From Paracoccus sp. DMF-8 (GTDB lineage: Bacteria; Pseudomonadota; Alphaproteobacteria; Rhodobacterales; Rhodobacteraceae), in the NCBI RefSeq assembly GCF_029309835.1, contig NZ_JARJHL010000005.1, positions 248,001 to 312,000 on the forward strand: a DNA stretch of 64,000 nt, written 5' to 3'. How positions within the stretch are numbered: position 1 is the stretch's first letter; each line of letters opens with the position of its first letter. A program made the translations under genes and the position numbers. The notes under the pieces were generated by a model. The model worked only from the letters and a program-made list of their open reading frames with translations, was not told the DNA's origin and made no database searches. Below, one piece after another: positions 35,474-45,527 of this stretch.

Positions 35474-37687
35474 TCAGCGCAGCCGCAGCGCGTTCAGGGT
35501 CACGCAGATCGAACTGAGCGACATGGCCAGCGCCGCAATCAGCGGCGTGGCAAATCCCAGGATCGCGATGGGCACGGCAAAGATATTATAGCCGAACGAG
35601 ATATTGAAGTTTTCCTTGATCCGCTTGCGGGCGGAACGGGCCACGGCCAAAGCCTCGGGGACGGGACGCAGGTCGGTGCCCATCAGCACGATATCGGATG
35701 CGACCCGCGCCGCATCCAGCGCCGATGCCGGAGAAATGGCGACATGGGCCGCAGCCAGTGCCGCCGTATCGTTCAGCCCGTCACCGACCATCAGAATGCG
35801 CGCGCCCTGTGCGCCCAGTCCGGTCACGGCTTCGGCCTTGTCGACCGGCGTGACCCCGGCCCGCCATTCGGCGATGCCAAGGCGCCCGGCGATATCGGCG
35901 ACCGCCGTCTGCGTATCGCCCGACAGCAGCATCACCCGGCAACCCGCGCGGCGCAGACCAGCGACGGCCTCCTCGGCGCCCGGGCGCATGCGATCCTCGA
36001 ACTCCAGCCGGATCGGGGGCAGATCCGCGATGCGCAGCCAGGTCGAGGCCACCCGCCCCTGCCCCGGCGCCGCACCGATCCAGTCGGCGCGACCGATGCG
36101 GACCGGCTGGCCCTGCCACAGCCCCTCGACCCCGTGACCGGGGACCTCGGTCACGCGCTCCAGCGTCACGGCAGTCACGCCCTGCGTGGCCAGCGCATGG
36201 GCCAGCGCCCGCGACAACGGATGCGAGGAACCTTCGGTCAGGGCCAGCGCGACGGGGCGGTGTTCGACCGGCAACACATCCGGATCGACCAGTTGCGGGG
36301 TGCCCATGGTCAGCGTGCCGGTCTTGTCAAAGATTACGGTATCGACCTCGGACAGGCGTTCCAGCGCGGTCGCGTCCTTGATCAGCAACCCCTTGCGAAA
36401 CAGCCGCCCCGAGGCTGCGGTCATCACGGCGGGCACGGCCAGACCAAGGGCGCAGGGGCAGGTGATGATCAGCACCGCCGCCGCGACATTCACCGCCATG
36501 CGCAGATCGCCCGCATGAATCATCCAGCCCAGAAAACTGCCGAAAGCGACGATATGGACGATGGGCGTGTAAAGCGCCGAGGCCTGCTGCGCCAGCGTCG
36601 TATAGCGGCCGCGCGCGGATTCGGCATTGGCCACCAGTTCGGTCAGCTGCGCCAGCGAGCTGTCGCGGCCGGCCGCGGTCACGCGGACGGTCAGCAGGCC
36701 GGTCAGGTTGACCTCGCCCGCCGACAGCATCGTGCCGGGCGCGGCGACCACGGGCAGGCTTTCGCCCGTCAGCAGCGAGCGGTCGATTTCGCTTTCGCCG
36801 CTGGTGATCCGGCCATCCGCAGGCACGCGGGAACCGGGCCGGATGCGGATCAGATCGCCCGGTACCAGCGCGGCGACCGGCACCAGTTCTTCGCCCGTGT
36901 CGGTGATGCGAAAGGCGCGCGGCACCTCCAGCGCGGTCAGTTCCTCGGCGGCGGAACGGGCGACGGCGCGGGTGCGGTAATCCAGATAGCGCCCGATCAG
37001 CAGGAAAAAGCACAGGGTCACGACGCCGTCGAAATAGGCGTGGCGGCCCGAGTTCATCGTCTCATACAGCGACATGCCGCTGGCCAGGATCAGCGCCAGC
37101 GAGATCGGGAAATCCATCACCACCTTGCCATGGCGCAGCCCGCGCCGGGCATTGGCGAAAAAGGGCTGGCCCGCAAAGGCGATGGTCGGCAGCGCGATCA
37201 TCGCGGATACCATGTGGAACAGGTCGCGAGTCGCGCCTTCGGCACCCGACCAGACGGCGACGGACAGCAGCATGACGTTCATCATCGCGAAACCGGCGAC
37301 CCCGGTGCGCATCAGAAGATCGCGCCCCTTGCGATCCGCCGCAGTCGAACTGAGCGCCGAGGGGTCCAGCTCCAACGCCTCATAGCCCGCGCGTTCGACC
37401 ACCGGGATCAGGTCATCGGCGCCAAGGCCGGGCGCTTTGACGGTGACGCGGCGCAGGGTCAGGTTGACGCGGGCGCTGTCGACGCCGGGATGGTTGTTCA
37501 GCGCGCGTTCGATATCGGTGATGCAGGTCGCGCAATGGATGCCGGGCAGCGACAGGATCACCTCGTCCTTGCGGGCCTTTTCCTGCGCGATCCGCATGGC
37601 GATGGGGGCCACGTCGCAGGCCGGGCAGGCCGACAGCCGCGAATCAGATCCCTGATCCTCAAAGCCTTGGGCGGTTGCGTCGCTCAT
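35474..37687 (-). CDS. ccoI: Copper-translocating P-type ATPase CcoI
   Basis: CcoI is the P1B-type ATPase that exports Cu(I) for assembly of the CuB centre of cbb3 oxidase. The 737-residue protein has an N-terminal CPAC motif (Cys21, Cys24), a heavy-metal domain with GIHCATC (Cys52, Cys55), eight membrane helices, TGES (LLTGESLPV), the ion-path TCPCALGLAVP, the phosphorylation site DKTGTLT and the GDGLND hinge. The ATG directly abuts the ccoH stop. All catalytic motifs are intact. Confidence 0.97.
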   Translation of the reverse strand: MSDATAQGFEDQGSDSRLSACPACDVAPIAMRIAQEKARKDEVILSLPGIHCATCITDIERALNNHPGVDSARVNLTLRRVTVKAPGLGADDLIPVVERAGYEALELDPSALSSTAADRKGRDLLMRTGVAGFAMMNVMLLSVAVWSGAEGATRDLFHMVSAMIALPTIAFAGQPFFANARRGLRHGKVVMDFPISLALILASGMSLYETMNSGRHAYFDGVVTLCFFLLIGRYLDYRTRAVARSAAEELTALEVPRAFRITDTGEELVPVAALVPGDLIRIRPGSRVPADGRITSGESEIDRSLLTGESLPVVAAPGTMLSAGEVNLTGLLTVRVTAAGRDSSLAQLTELVANAESARGRYTTLAQQASALYTPIVHIVAFGSFLGWMIHAGDLRMAVNVAAAVLIITCPCALGLAVPAVMTAASGRLFRKGLLIKDATALERLSEVDTVIFDKTGTLTMGTPQLVDPDVLPVEHRPVALALTEGSSHPLSRALAHALATQGVTAVTLERVTEVPGHGVEGLWQGQPVRIGRADWIGAAPGQGRVASTWLRIADLPPIRLEFEDRMRPGAEEAVAGLRRAGCRVMLLSGDTQTAVADIAGRLGIAEWRAGVTPVDKAEAVTGLGAQGARILMVGDGLNDTAALAAAHVAISPASALDAARVASDIVLMGTDLRPVPEALAVARSARKRIKENFNISFGYNIFAVPIAILGFATPLIAALAMSLSSICVTLNALRLR

Positions 37688-38152
37688 CTATCTGACCCTT
37701 GCGCCGGTGAAATGGTCGATACGCTGGCGGAACAGGGTGCCATCCTCGGCCACGGCGGCAAGATGGATGATCCGGGCTCCGGGGGCGAGTTGCAAGGGCG
37801 TCGAAAAGATCCCGCCCTGATAGGTCAGGTTCAGTTCCTGATCATCGCGGACATGGGTGGGCCTGCCGATCGTCACCGCCAGCGATTGCAGCCGCGCCGG
37901 ATAGCCCTGCGCGTCGCGGATGGTCAGCGACAGCACCCGCCCGTCATATTCCGGCGTCACCGTCCAGTGCAGCGCGTCCTGCGCAGCGCGGTCGCGGTCG
38001 AAGCTCTGCGAGGCGACATAGCTGTTTTTCACCTCCAGCCCCGGAAAGGTCGATACCGCCTTGACGGCCATCAGCACATTGACCCCGATGATCACGCCGA
38101 AAGCCGCAAGGCAGATCATCAGGACGTGTTTTCCGGTCAATTCGCGTGTCAT
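37688..38152 (-). CDS. ccoH: cbb3 oxidase assembly/stability protein CcoH (FixH)
   Basis: A 154-residue protein with one N-terminal membrane helix (HVLMICLAAFGVIIGVNVLMAV). A periplasmic FixH domain follows: VKNSYVASQSFDRDRAAQDALHWTV, VTIGRPTHVRDDQELNLTYQGGIFSTPLQLAPGAR. CcoH stabilises the CcoN-O-P complex and binds CcoI. The MTRELTGKHV start is used; upstream extension would run into ccoG. It starts 2 bases after the ccoG stop. Confidence 0.93.
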   Translation of the reverse strand: MTRELTGKHVLMICLAAFGVIIGVNVLMAVKAVSTFPGLEVKNSYVASQSFDRDRAAQDALHWTVTPEYDGRVLSLTIRDAQGYPARLQSLAVTIGRPTHVRDDQELNLTYQGGIFSTPLQLAPGARIIHLAAVAEDGTLFRQRIDHFTGARVR

Positions 38153-38154
38153 CG

Positions 38155-39611
38155 TCACATTCCCTTTCCATGAAAAACCGTCCCGACAGAGGTGCGGATG
38201 CCCTGCCCCTGCCCTTCGACCCACAGGTCGATGTCGGTCCTGCCCTGCTGCGCCAGGGCGGAACCGGCGGGGGCGGTCAGATAGATGCGCTGCATCTGCG
38301 TGGCATCGGCGGGCACGGTCAGCGTGTTGTCCGAATGACCTTCCAGCACCAGTTCGGCGCCCGGGATCGGCTGGCCCGCGCCATCGGTCGCGGTGATGGC
38401 AAAGGGCTGATCGCTGCCATCCTTGTTGCGCAGCCGGATTTCATAGGCATTGCGGATCGAACCGTCCGACATGGTGACGAATTGCGGGTTGCGCACCGGC
38501 GTCACGTTCAGGTCAAAGGGCGAACGCATCAGCAAAAGCACCAGCAGCCCGACGCCGAAACCCGACCACAGCGCGAAATAGACCAGCGTGCGCGGGCGCA
38601 GGATATGACTGATGATCGGGCGGGCCCTGCCGCCGGCGCGTTCGACGGTTTCGTCGCTCAGCGCCATATAGTCGATCAGCCCGCGCGGCTTGCCGATCCT
38701 GGCCATGACCTCGTCGCAGGCGTCGATGCACAGCGCACAGGTGATGCATTCAAGCTGCTGGCCGTCGCGGATGTCAATGCCCATCGGGCAGACGTTGACG
38801 CAGGCCATGCAGTCGATGCAGTCGCCCTTGGTCCCGCCGTCAGAGCGCGTCAATTCGCCCTTGTGGATCTTGCCGCGCTCCTCGCCGCGCCAGTCGCGAT
38901 AGGCGACGGTCAGGGTGCTTTCGTCCATCATCGCGGCCTGAATGCGCGGCCAGGGACACATATAGATGCAGACCTGTTCGCGCATGAAGCCGCCAAAGAC
39001 GAGAGTCGTGGCGGTCATGATCGCGATGGTGGACCAGGCGACGGGATGGGCGTTCAGCGTCACGAGGTCGCGCAGCAGCGTCGGCGCGTCGGTGAAGTAA
39101 AACACCCATGCCCCGCCGGTCAAAGCCGCGATGACCAGCCAGATCAGCCATTTGGTCAGGCGCAGGCGCAGTTTCCGCAGGCTGTATTTTTCATTCCACA
39201 GCCGCAGGCGAGCGTTGCGGTCGCCCTCGACCCATCTTTCGGTCAGGATGAACAGATCGGTCCAGACGGTCTGCGGGCAGGTATAGCCGCACCAGACCCG
39301 GCAAAGGCCGAGTTGAACAGGAACAGCCCCAGCCCCGCCATGATCAAGAGACCCGCGATGAAATAGAATTCATGCGGCCAGATCTCGATCCAGAAAAAGA
39401 AGAAACGGCGGTTGGCCAGATCGACCAGCACCGCCTGATCAGGCAGATTCGGCCCGCGATCCCACCGGATCCACGGCGTGATGTAATAGATCCCCAGAGT
39501 GATCGCCATGATCACCCATTTGAGGTTGCGGAACCTGCCCTTGACCCGGCGCGGAAAGATCGGCTCTCGGGCCTGATACAATTGCGGCGGCTCGGCATGC
39601 TGCGATGACAT
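38155..39611 (-). pseudogene. ccoG: ccoG (rdxA/fixG-type) cbb3 oxidase accessory ferredoxin (one-base frameshift)
   Basis: CcoG is a membrane-bound protein with two [4Fe-4S] clusters that reduces copper for cbb3 assembly. The repaired length is about 485 residues. The N-part starts MSSQHAEPPQLYQAREPIFPRRVKG and ends in frame at FNSAFA. One extra G near 39302 restores SAFGRVWCGYTCPQTVWTDLF and links to the C-part. The cluster motifs CIDCMACVNVCP and CITCALCIDAC are intact, as is the C-terminal Ig-like domain. Everything else is typical, so a base-call error is likely. First gene of ccoGHIS; an FNR-type promoter lies upstream. Confidence 0.88.
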
Positions 39612-39636
39612 CCTGGCTCTCCTTGTTCGCAGGGGC

Positions 39637-39678
39637 GTTATGGACCCCTTCGCCGGGCGCCACCTTGACCTGCATCAG
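39637..39678 (-). promoter_or_regulatory. FNR-type promoter of ccoGHIS (box plus -10)
   Basis: On the minus strand CTGATGCAGGTCAA (39678-39665) matches TTGATnnnnATCAA at 8 of 10 positions. If it is centred at -41.5, the -10 hexamer falls at 39642-39637 and reads CATAAC (4/6). The predicted start is near 39630, 19 bases before the ccoG ATG. It lies in the 298-base gap between ccoP and ccoG, which otherwise shows nothing. Confidence 0.6.
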
Positions 39679-39909
39679 AAACGCAGCCCGGATCTTTGGC
39701 CTTTTGCCCGCCGCGTGGCATGGGCCTGATTGTCGCAGCGAGGCAGCGGGATGACCCCTGCGGGCCGAAACATCTGGACGGCAGCCCGCCCGCTGCGTCA
39801 GGATCAAAACGGCACCGACCCCCAGGAAACGCGCGAACAGGAGGAGGTCGGTGCCTATCCGCGTGGCGCGAACCGCGCGGAATGCCGTGGTTTCGTCAGG
39901 ACGGCGGGC

Positions 39910-40959
39910 CTATTCGCCGCCGCCCAGACTGTGGACATAGCTTGCGACGGCGCGGATATCGGCATCCGACAGGCGCCCCTGCCATGCGGGCATCACGCCG
40001 AACGGACCGCTTGCGATGATGCGCGAAATCGTCGCAGCGTCCCCGCCATACAGCCAGATCGCATCCGTCAGGTCGGGCGCGCCCTGTTCGCGGTCGCCGC
40101 TGCCGTCGTCGGCATGGCAGGCCGCGCAGTTGTCGGCATAGACGGTGGCGCCTTCGGCCGCCGCTGCGGCATCATGGCTCTGGCCCGACAGCGCCAGCAC
40201 ATATTGCGTGACCTGACCGATCTGGCCGCGATCCAGCAGGCCATCGGTGCCGAAGCGCGGCATTTCCGAATAGCGCGTATCGCCGTCAAGCGGGTCGCGG
40301 ATGCCGTGCCGGATCGTCGTGTGGATATCGTCGATCGTGCCGCCCCACAGCCAATCGTTGTCCAGCAGGTTGGCATAGCCCAGCGCCCCCGCAGCCCCCG
40401 AACCGTGGCATTGCGCGCACCATGTCCGGAACACCGCGCCGCCCGCGTTCTGGGTATAGTTGACCAGTTCGGGATCGGCCCCGATATCGGTCAGCGGCGT
40501 ATCGACCAGCTTGGCCTGCACCGGGGCATTCGCCGCGTTGAAGCGCTGGATTTCGGCCGCCACGTCATTGCGCACCGAATAGCCCAGCACGCCCTGCGTC
40601 ACGCGGTCGACCAGCGGAAAGGCCGGATAGGCGATGACATAGGCCAGCGACCAGACGACCGTGGCGTAAAAGGTCCACAGCCACCAGCGCGGCAGCGGGT
40701 TGTCATATTCGCGGATCCCGTCCCATTCATGCCCGGTCGAGGGGACCTCGACCACCTGACGCCGGCCCTTGCGGTTGCGCACCACACGGGTTTCGCGGGT
40801 GGCGACATCCACGGGCGGCGTCACGGCGTGACCCTGCGGATCGGTCGGCGGGTTCGCCGCGATATCGGCCATGTGTTCGCGATCGGCGGCCTGGCGTTCA
40901 AGCGCGATCCGGTTGTCCGGATTGCCGGCGCTTGCTTGCTCGTCGTCTTTACCGGACAT
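39910..40959 (-). CDS. ccoP: cbb3-type cytochrome c oxidase subunit III (dihaem CcoP)
   Basis: CcoP is the membrane-anchored dihaem cytochrome c that passes electrons to CcoO/CcoN. The 349-residue protein has two CxxCH haem sites ([20 protein letters not shown]) with downstream Met ligands (SEMPRFG, GVMPAW). The membrane helix is [23 protein letters not shown]. The N-terminal cytoplasmic part before it is about 90 residues and highly charged ([21 protein letters not shown]), longer than the ~30-55 residues of many CcoP proteins. The ATG overlaps the ccoQ stop (TGATG). Confidence 0.97.
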   Translation of the reverse strand: MSGKDDEQASAGNPDNRIALERQAADREHMADIAANPPTDPQGHAVTPPVDVATRETRVVRNRKGRRQVVEVPSTGHEWDGIREYDNPLPRWWLWTFYATVVWSLAYVIAYPAFPLVDRVTQGVLGYSVRNDVAAEIQRFNAANAPVQAKLVDTPLTDIGADPELVNYTQNAGGAVFRTWCAQCHGSGAAGALGYANLLDNDWLWGGTIDDIHTTIRHGIRDPLDGDTRYSEMPRFGTDGLLDRGQIGQVTQYVLALSGQSHDAAAAAEGATVYADNCAACHADDGSGDREQGAPDLTDAIWLYGGDAATISRIIASGPFGVMPAWQGRLSDADIRAVASYVHSLGGGE

Positions 40960-41147
40960 CACTTTCTCTCCATGTCCTGCCGGGGGGCCGGATGGGTTTC
41001 GTTGCGGAAGATGCTTTCGGCGGCATCGCGATGGATGGCCCGCGATCCGGGTCGCAGCGCAAAGACCCCGACCCCCACGAAGAACAGCACCCAGGCCAGC
41101 AGGAACCAGCTATCCGCGAATTGGCGAAGCAGGCTGTATGTTTCCAT
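40959..41147 (-). CDS. ccoQ: cbb3-type cytochrome c oxidase subunit CcoQ
   Basis: A 62-residue single-helix protein, [31 protein letters not shown], with a polar tail [18 protein letters not shown]. CcoQ stabilises the cbb3 complex and in some species relays an oxygen signal. It starts 13 bases after ccoO and overlaps ccoP by one base. An upstream in-frame Met is rejected because it would sit inside ccoO. Confidence 0.93.
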   Translation of the reverse strand: METYSLLRQFADSWFLLAWVLFFVGVGVFALRPGSRAIHRDAAESIFRNETHPAPRQDMERK

Positions 41148-41160
41148 GTCAGCACCCTCC

Positions 41161-41886
41161 TTAACGGTTCGGATCGGGCTGGAAGGTCGAGAAATCGACC
41201 ATCGTCCCAAGCACTTGCAGATAGGCGATCAGCGCATCCATTTCCGAAATCCCGGCACGGCGGTCAAAGTTGCGCTGCTGCGCGCCGGGGTAGCGTTCCT
41301 CCAGCCCCGAGGCGTCCTGATCGGGATCGGCCTGCGCGCGGAAATCCTGACGGGCCTCGGCGATCATCTCCTCGGTATAGGGGACGCCGACCAGGCTGTC
41401 GGTGTGCAGGCGCTGCGACATCTGCGACAGATCGATCATGCGGTTCGCCAGAAAGCCGTATTTCGGCATGATCGATTCCGGCACGACGGATTGCGGATCG
41501 ACCAGATGGTCGAAATGCCATTCATCCGAATAGCGCCCGCCGACCCGCGCCAGATCCGGCCCGGTGCGTTTCGACCCCCATTGGAACGGGTGGTCATACA
41601 TCGATTCCGCCGCAAGGCTGTAATGGCCATAGCGTTCGACCTCGTCACGCATCGGACGGATCATCTGGCTGTGGCAGGTATAGCAGCCTTCGCGGATGTA
41701 GATATCGCGACCCTTCAGCTCTAGCGGGGTGTAGGGGCGGACCCCTTCCACCTTCTCGATGGTGTTTTCCAGATAGAACAGGGGCGCGATCTGGACGATG
41801 CCGCCGATGGTCACGACAAGGAAGGAAAAGACCAGCAGCAGCGTCGCGTTCTTTTCAAGGATCTTGTGCTTTTCAAGAATGGCCAT
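41161..41886 (-). CDS. ccoO: cbb3-type cytochrome c oxidase subunit II (CcoO)
   Basis: CcoO is the monohaem cytochrome c subunit. The 241-residue protein has one N-terminal helix ([24 protein letters not shown]) and the haem site [15 protein letters not shown]. Also present are [40 protein letters not shown] (haem Met ligand region) and YLQVLGT. Its length fits the family. It starts 12 bases after the ccoN stop. Confidence 0.98.
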   Translation of the reverse strand: MAILEKHKILEKNATLLLVFSFLVVTIGGIVQIAPLFYLENTIEKVEGVRPYTPLELKGRDIYIREGCYTCHSQMIRPMRDEVERYGHYSLAAESMYDHPFQWGSKRTGPDLARVGGRYSDEWHFDHLVDPQSVVPESIMPKYGFLANRMIDLSQMSQRLHTDSLVGVPYTEEMIAEARQDFRAQADPDQDASGLEERYPGAQQRNFDRRAGISEMDALIAYLQVLGTMVDFSTFQPDPNR

Positions 41887-41898
41887 GATCCGTTTCCC

Positions 41899-43593
<1,695 letters not shown>

Positions 43594-43619
43594 TTACCGC
43601 CGGGTCGCATCCCGGCGCC

Positions 43620-43633
43620 TTGATCTGGGTCAA
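43620..43633 (-). promoter_or_regulatory. FNR-type box upstream of ccoNOQP
   Basis: TTGATCTGGGTCAA matches the FNR consensus TTGATnnnnATCAA at 9 of 10 positions. It lies 102 bases before the ccoN ATG in a 313-base divergent region (43519-43831) that holds no gene. The expected -10 is poor at exact class II spacing (best GGTAAC, one base off), so the start site is uncertain. Confidence 0.75.
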
Positions 43634-43742
43634 GGATGGTCGCGCGCCGTCACATTCGCGTGCGGTTTTGCGGCGGCCGAAGGCCTGAGGTGGGCATTGC
43701 AGGCGGGCATTGCGGCGCGGCACGGCTATCCTTGGGTCAACC

Positions 43743-43791
43743 TTGACGCGTATCAATGCGGGGCAGCCCGGATCATGCTATGATTCCAGCC
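43743..43791 (+). promoter_or_regulatory. Class II FNR-type promoter of the universal stress gene
   Basis: TTGACGCGTATCAA (43743-43756) is an FNR-type box with 9 of 10 consensus positions. Taking its centre as -41.5 puts the -10 at 43779-43784, where TATGAT (5/6) is found, and the start at 43791, 41 bases before the usp ATG. Confidence 0.75.
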
Positions 43792-43831
43792 ATCCACAAA
43801 GACCGGTCCAACAGACAGAAAGAACCCGAAC

Positions 43832-44665
43832 ATGGGCTATAAAACCATTCTCACCGTCCTGACCGACCAGGGTCAGCAGGCCCAGCTGGAAGCCGCCATG
43901 GCCATCGCCCGGCACGAGGATGCGCATCTCGACATCTTCTGCCTTGCCGTCGACCACACCCAAAGCGGCTATTATTACGCCGGCGCCTCGGCCTATGTAT
44001 TCCAGGAGGCGATCGACCGCGCGATGGAGGAAGCCGCCGCACTGGAAGCATGGGCACGCGGCATCGCCGAACAGAACAACATGCGCTTTTCCATCGATTC
44101 GGCGGTGGCGCAACTGGGCGGGCTGTCGACGCTGGTCGGCATGCGCGCCCGCTTTGCCGATCTGGTCGTGCTGAGCCGCCCCTATGGCGAAAAAGGCGGA
44201 TCGGATGCCGAAGCCATCACCGAGGCCGCGCTGTTCGAAGGCAGTTGCCCGGTGCTGACCGTCCCCTGCCCGATCACCGAAAGTTTCGGCAAGAAAATTC
44301 TGGTCGCATGGAATCAGTCGAACGAGGCGCTGACCGCCGCACGCCGCGCCCTGCCCCTGCTGATCGCCGCCGAAAGCGTCGAGATCACCGTCATCGACCC
44401 TTCGCCCTACAGCCCGGAAAAATCCGAACCCGGTCAGGCGCTGGCCCAGATGCTGACCCGCCACGGCGTCAAGACCGAGGTCGCGGTGCTGGCCAAGACC
44501 CTGCCTCGGGTCAGCGCGATCATCACGCAGCGCGCCGCCGAAATCGGCGCCGACATGATCGTGATGGGCGCCTATGGGCATTCGCGCTTCCGTCAGGCGA
44601 TCCTCGGCGGGGCGACGCGCAACATGCTGGAATCAAGCAAGGTTCCGGTGCTGATGGCGCGTTGA
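43832..44665 (+). CDS. Universal stress protein (tandem UspA domains)
   Basis: A 277-residue cytoplasmic protein with two Usp folds. The N-half begins MGYKTILTVLTDQGQQAQLEAAMAIAR and reaches LVVLSRPYGEKGG. The C-half begins KKILVAWNQSNEALTAARRALP and ends with the ATP-binding type loop GAYGHSRFRQAILGGATRNML. The first domain lacks the G-x2-G-x9-G(S/T) loop, so only the second should bind ATP. Its place between ccoN and fnrL, and its own FNR-type promoter, suggest a role at low oxygen. Confidence 0.92.
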   Translation: MGYKTILTVLTDQGQQAQLEAAMAIARHEDAHLDIFCLAVDHTQSGYYYAGASAYVFQEAIDRAMEEAAALEAWARGIAEQNNMRFSIDSAVAQLGGLSTLVGMRARFADLVVLSRPYGEKGGSDAEAITEAALFEGSCPVLTVPCPITESFGKKILVAWNQSNEALTAARRALPLLIAAESVEITVIDPSPYSPEKSEPGQALAQMLTRHGVKTEVAVLAKTLPRVSAIITQRAAEIGADMIVMGAYGHSRFRQAILGGATRNMLESSKVPVLMAR

Positions 44666-44724
44666 CAAGAACCACGGGCGGCGGGTGACGCCGCCCCTGA
44701 TCGCCCCCGGATCAGATAGGCGGG

Positions 44725-45474
44725 TCAGATCAGCGGACCGCCATCGACATCGTCGCCGCTGGCCTCGACCAGCCGCGCGACCGAAGGGATGACGATGTTG
44801 CGCTTGCCCGCCGGCTCGATGATGCCGTCCTTGCGCAGCGCGGTCATCTGGCGGCTGACGGTTTCAAGGGTCAGCCCCAGATAATCCGCCATCGCCTCGC
44901 GCGTCAGGGGCAGGTTGATCGTGCGCCGCCCGTCGGCCGGTTCGCCCAGGCGCGCCGCATCGCGGCGGCACAGGATCGCCAGCAGCGAGGCGATTCGTTC
45001 CCGCGCCGATTTGCGCCCCAGAAGCAGCAGCCATTCCCGCGCCGCATCCAGTTCGTCCAGCGTCATTTCCAACAGGCGCGAGGCGATGCGCGGCGTTTCG
45101 ATCAACAGTTTCTCAAAGGGTTTGCGCCGGAAACAGCACAGCATCAGATCGGTGGTCGCGGTCACCGTATAGCTGGCGGTTTCGCGATTCGGGCGACCCA
45201 GAAAATCGCTTGGCAGCAGCAGGCCGACCATCTGGGTGCGCCCGTCCTCAAGCTGTTGGGTCAGCGTCGCCACGCCTTCGACGACGGATGCGACGAAATC
45301 CATTTCGTCCCCGGCCCAGATCACGGTCTGGCCGGCGCTGAAATTGCGATAGAACTTCATCTGTTCCAGAATCGTCAACTCGTGGCTGTCGCAATGTGCG
45401 CAAACCGCCCGATGGCGAATGGAACAGGTGTCGCAAGTGAACGGCTTCACCTGAAGTTTCACATCGGTCGGCAT
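44725..45474 (-). CDS. fnrL: Oxygen-sensing Crp/Fnr-family regulator FnrL
   Basis: FnrL carries an O2-labile [4Fe-4S] cluster and activates or represses genes on oxygen loss. The 249-residue protein has N-terminal Cys14, Cys17, Cys25 and Cys28 (TCDTCSIRHRAVCAHC) and a further Cys pair in LMLCCFRRK. The cNMP-like sensor domain is followed by an HTH with LTREAMADYLGLTLETVSRQMTALRKDGII. The recognition helix ETVSRQ has the Glu, Ser and Arg that read TTGAT half-sites. It is divergent from hemN with an FNR box 6 bases upstream of its ATG, suggesting autoregulation. Confidence 0.96.
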   Translation of the reverse strand: MPTDVKLQVKPFTCDTCSIRHRAVCAHCDSHELTILEQMKFYRNFSAGQTVIWAGDEMDFVASVVEGVATLTQQLEDGRTQMVGLLLPSDFLGRPNRETASYTVTATTDLMLCCFRRKPFEKLLIETPRIASRLLEMTLDELDAAREWLLLLGRKSARERIASLLAILCRRDAARLGEPADGRRTINLPLTREAMADYLGLTLETVSRQMTALRKDGIIEPAGKRNIVIPSVARLVEASGDDVDGGPLI

Positions 45475-45479
45475 GCGAG

Positions 45480-45493
45480 TTGACCTACGTCAA
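45480..45493. promoter_or_regulatory. FNR-type box between fnrL and hemN
   Basis: TTGACCTACGTCAA is a perfect TTGAC-n4-GTCAA palindrome. It lies 6 bases upstream of the fnrL ATG, suited to autorepression. Its centre is exactly 41.5 bases upstream of the A of the hemN ATG, suited to class II activation. Confidence 0.8.
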
Positions 45494-45527
45494 GGAGCGT
45501 GGGGAAAATCACAGCCATGATAAGATC

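Noticed and set aside
35744-38173. Open frame of 809 codons antisense to ccoI and ccoH
   Set aside because: It mirrors intact ccoI/ccoH with all motifs; its translation is His/Arg/Gln-rich low complexity typical of antisense frames in GC-rich DNA.
39730-41724. Open frame of 664 codons antisense to ccoP, ccoQ and ccoO
   Set aside because: The three cco genes on the minus strand are unambiguous.
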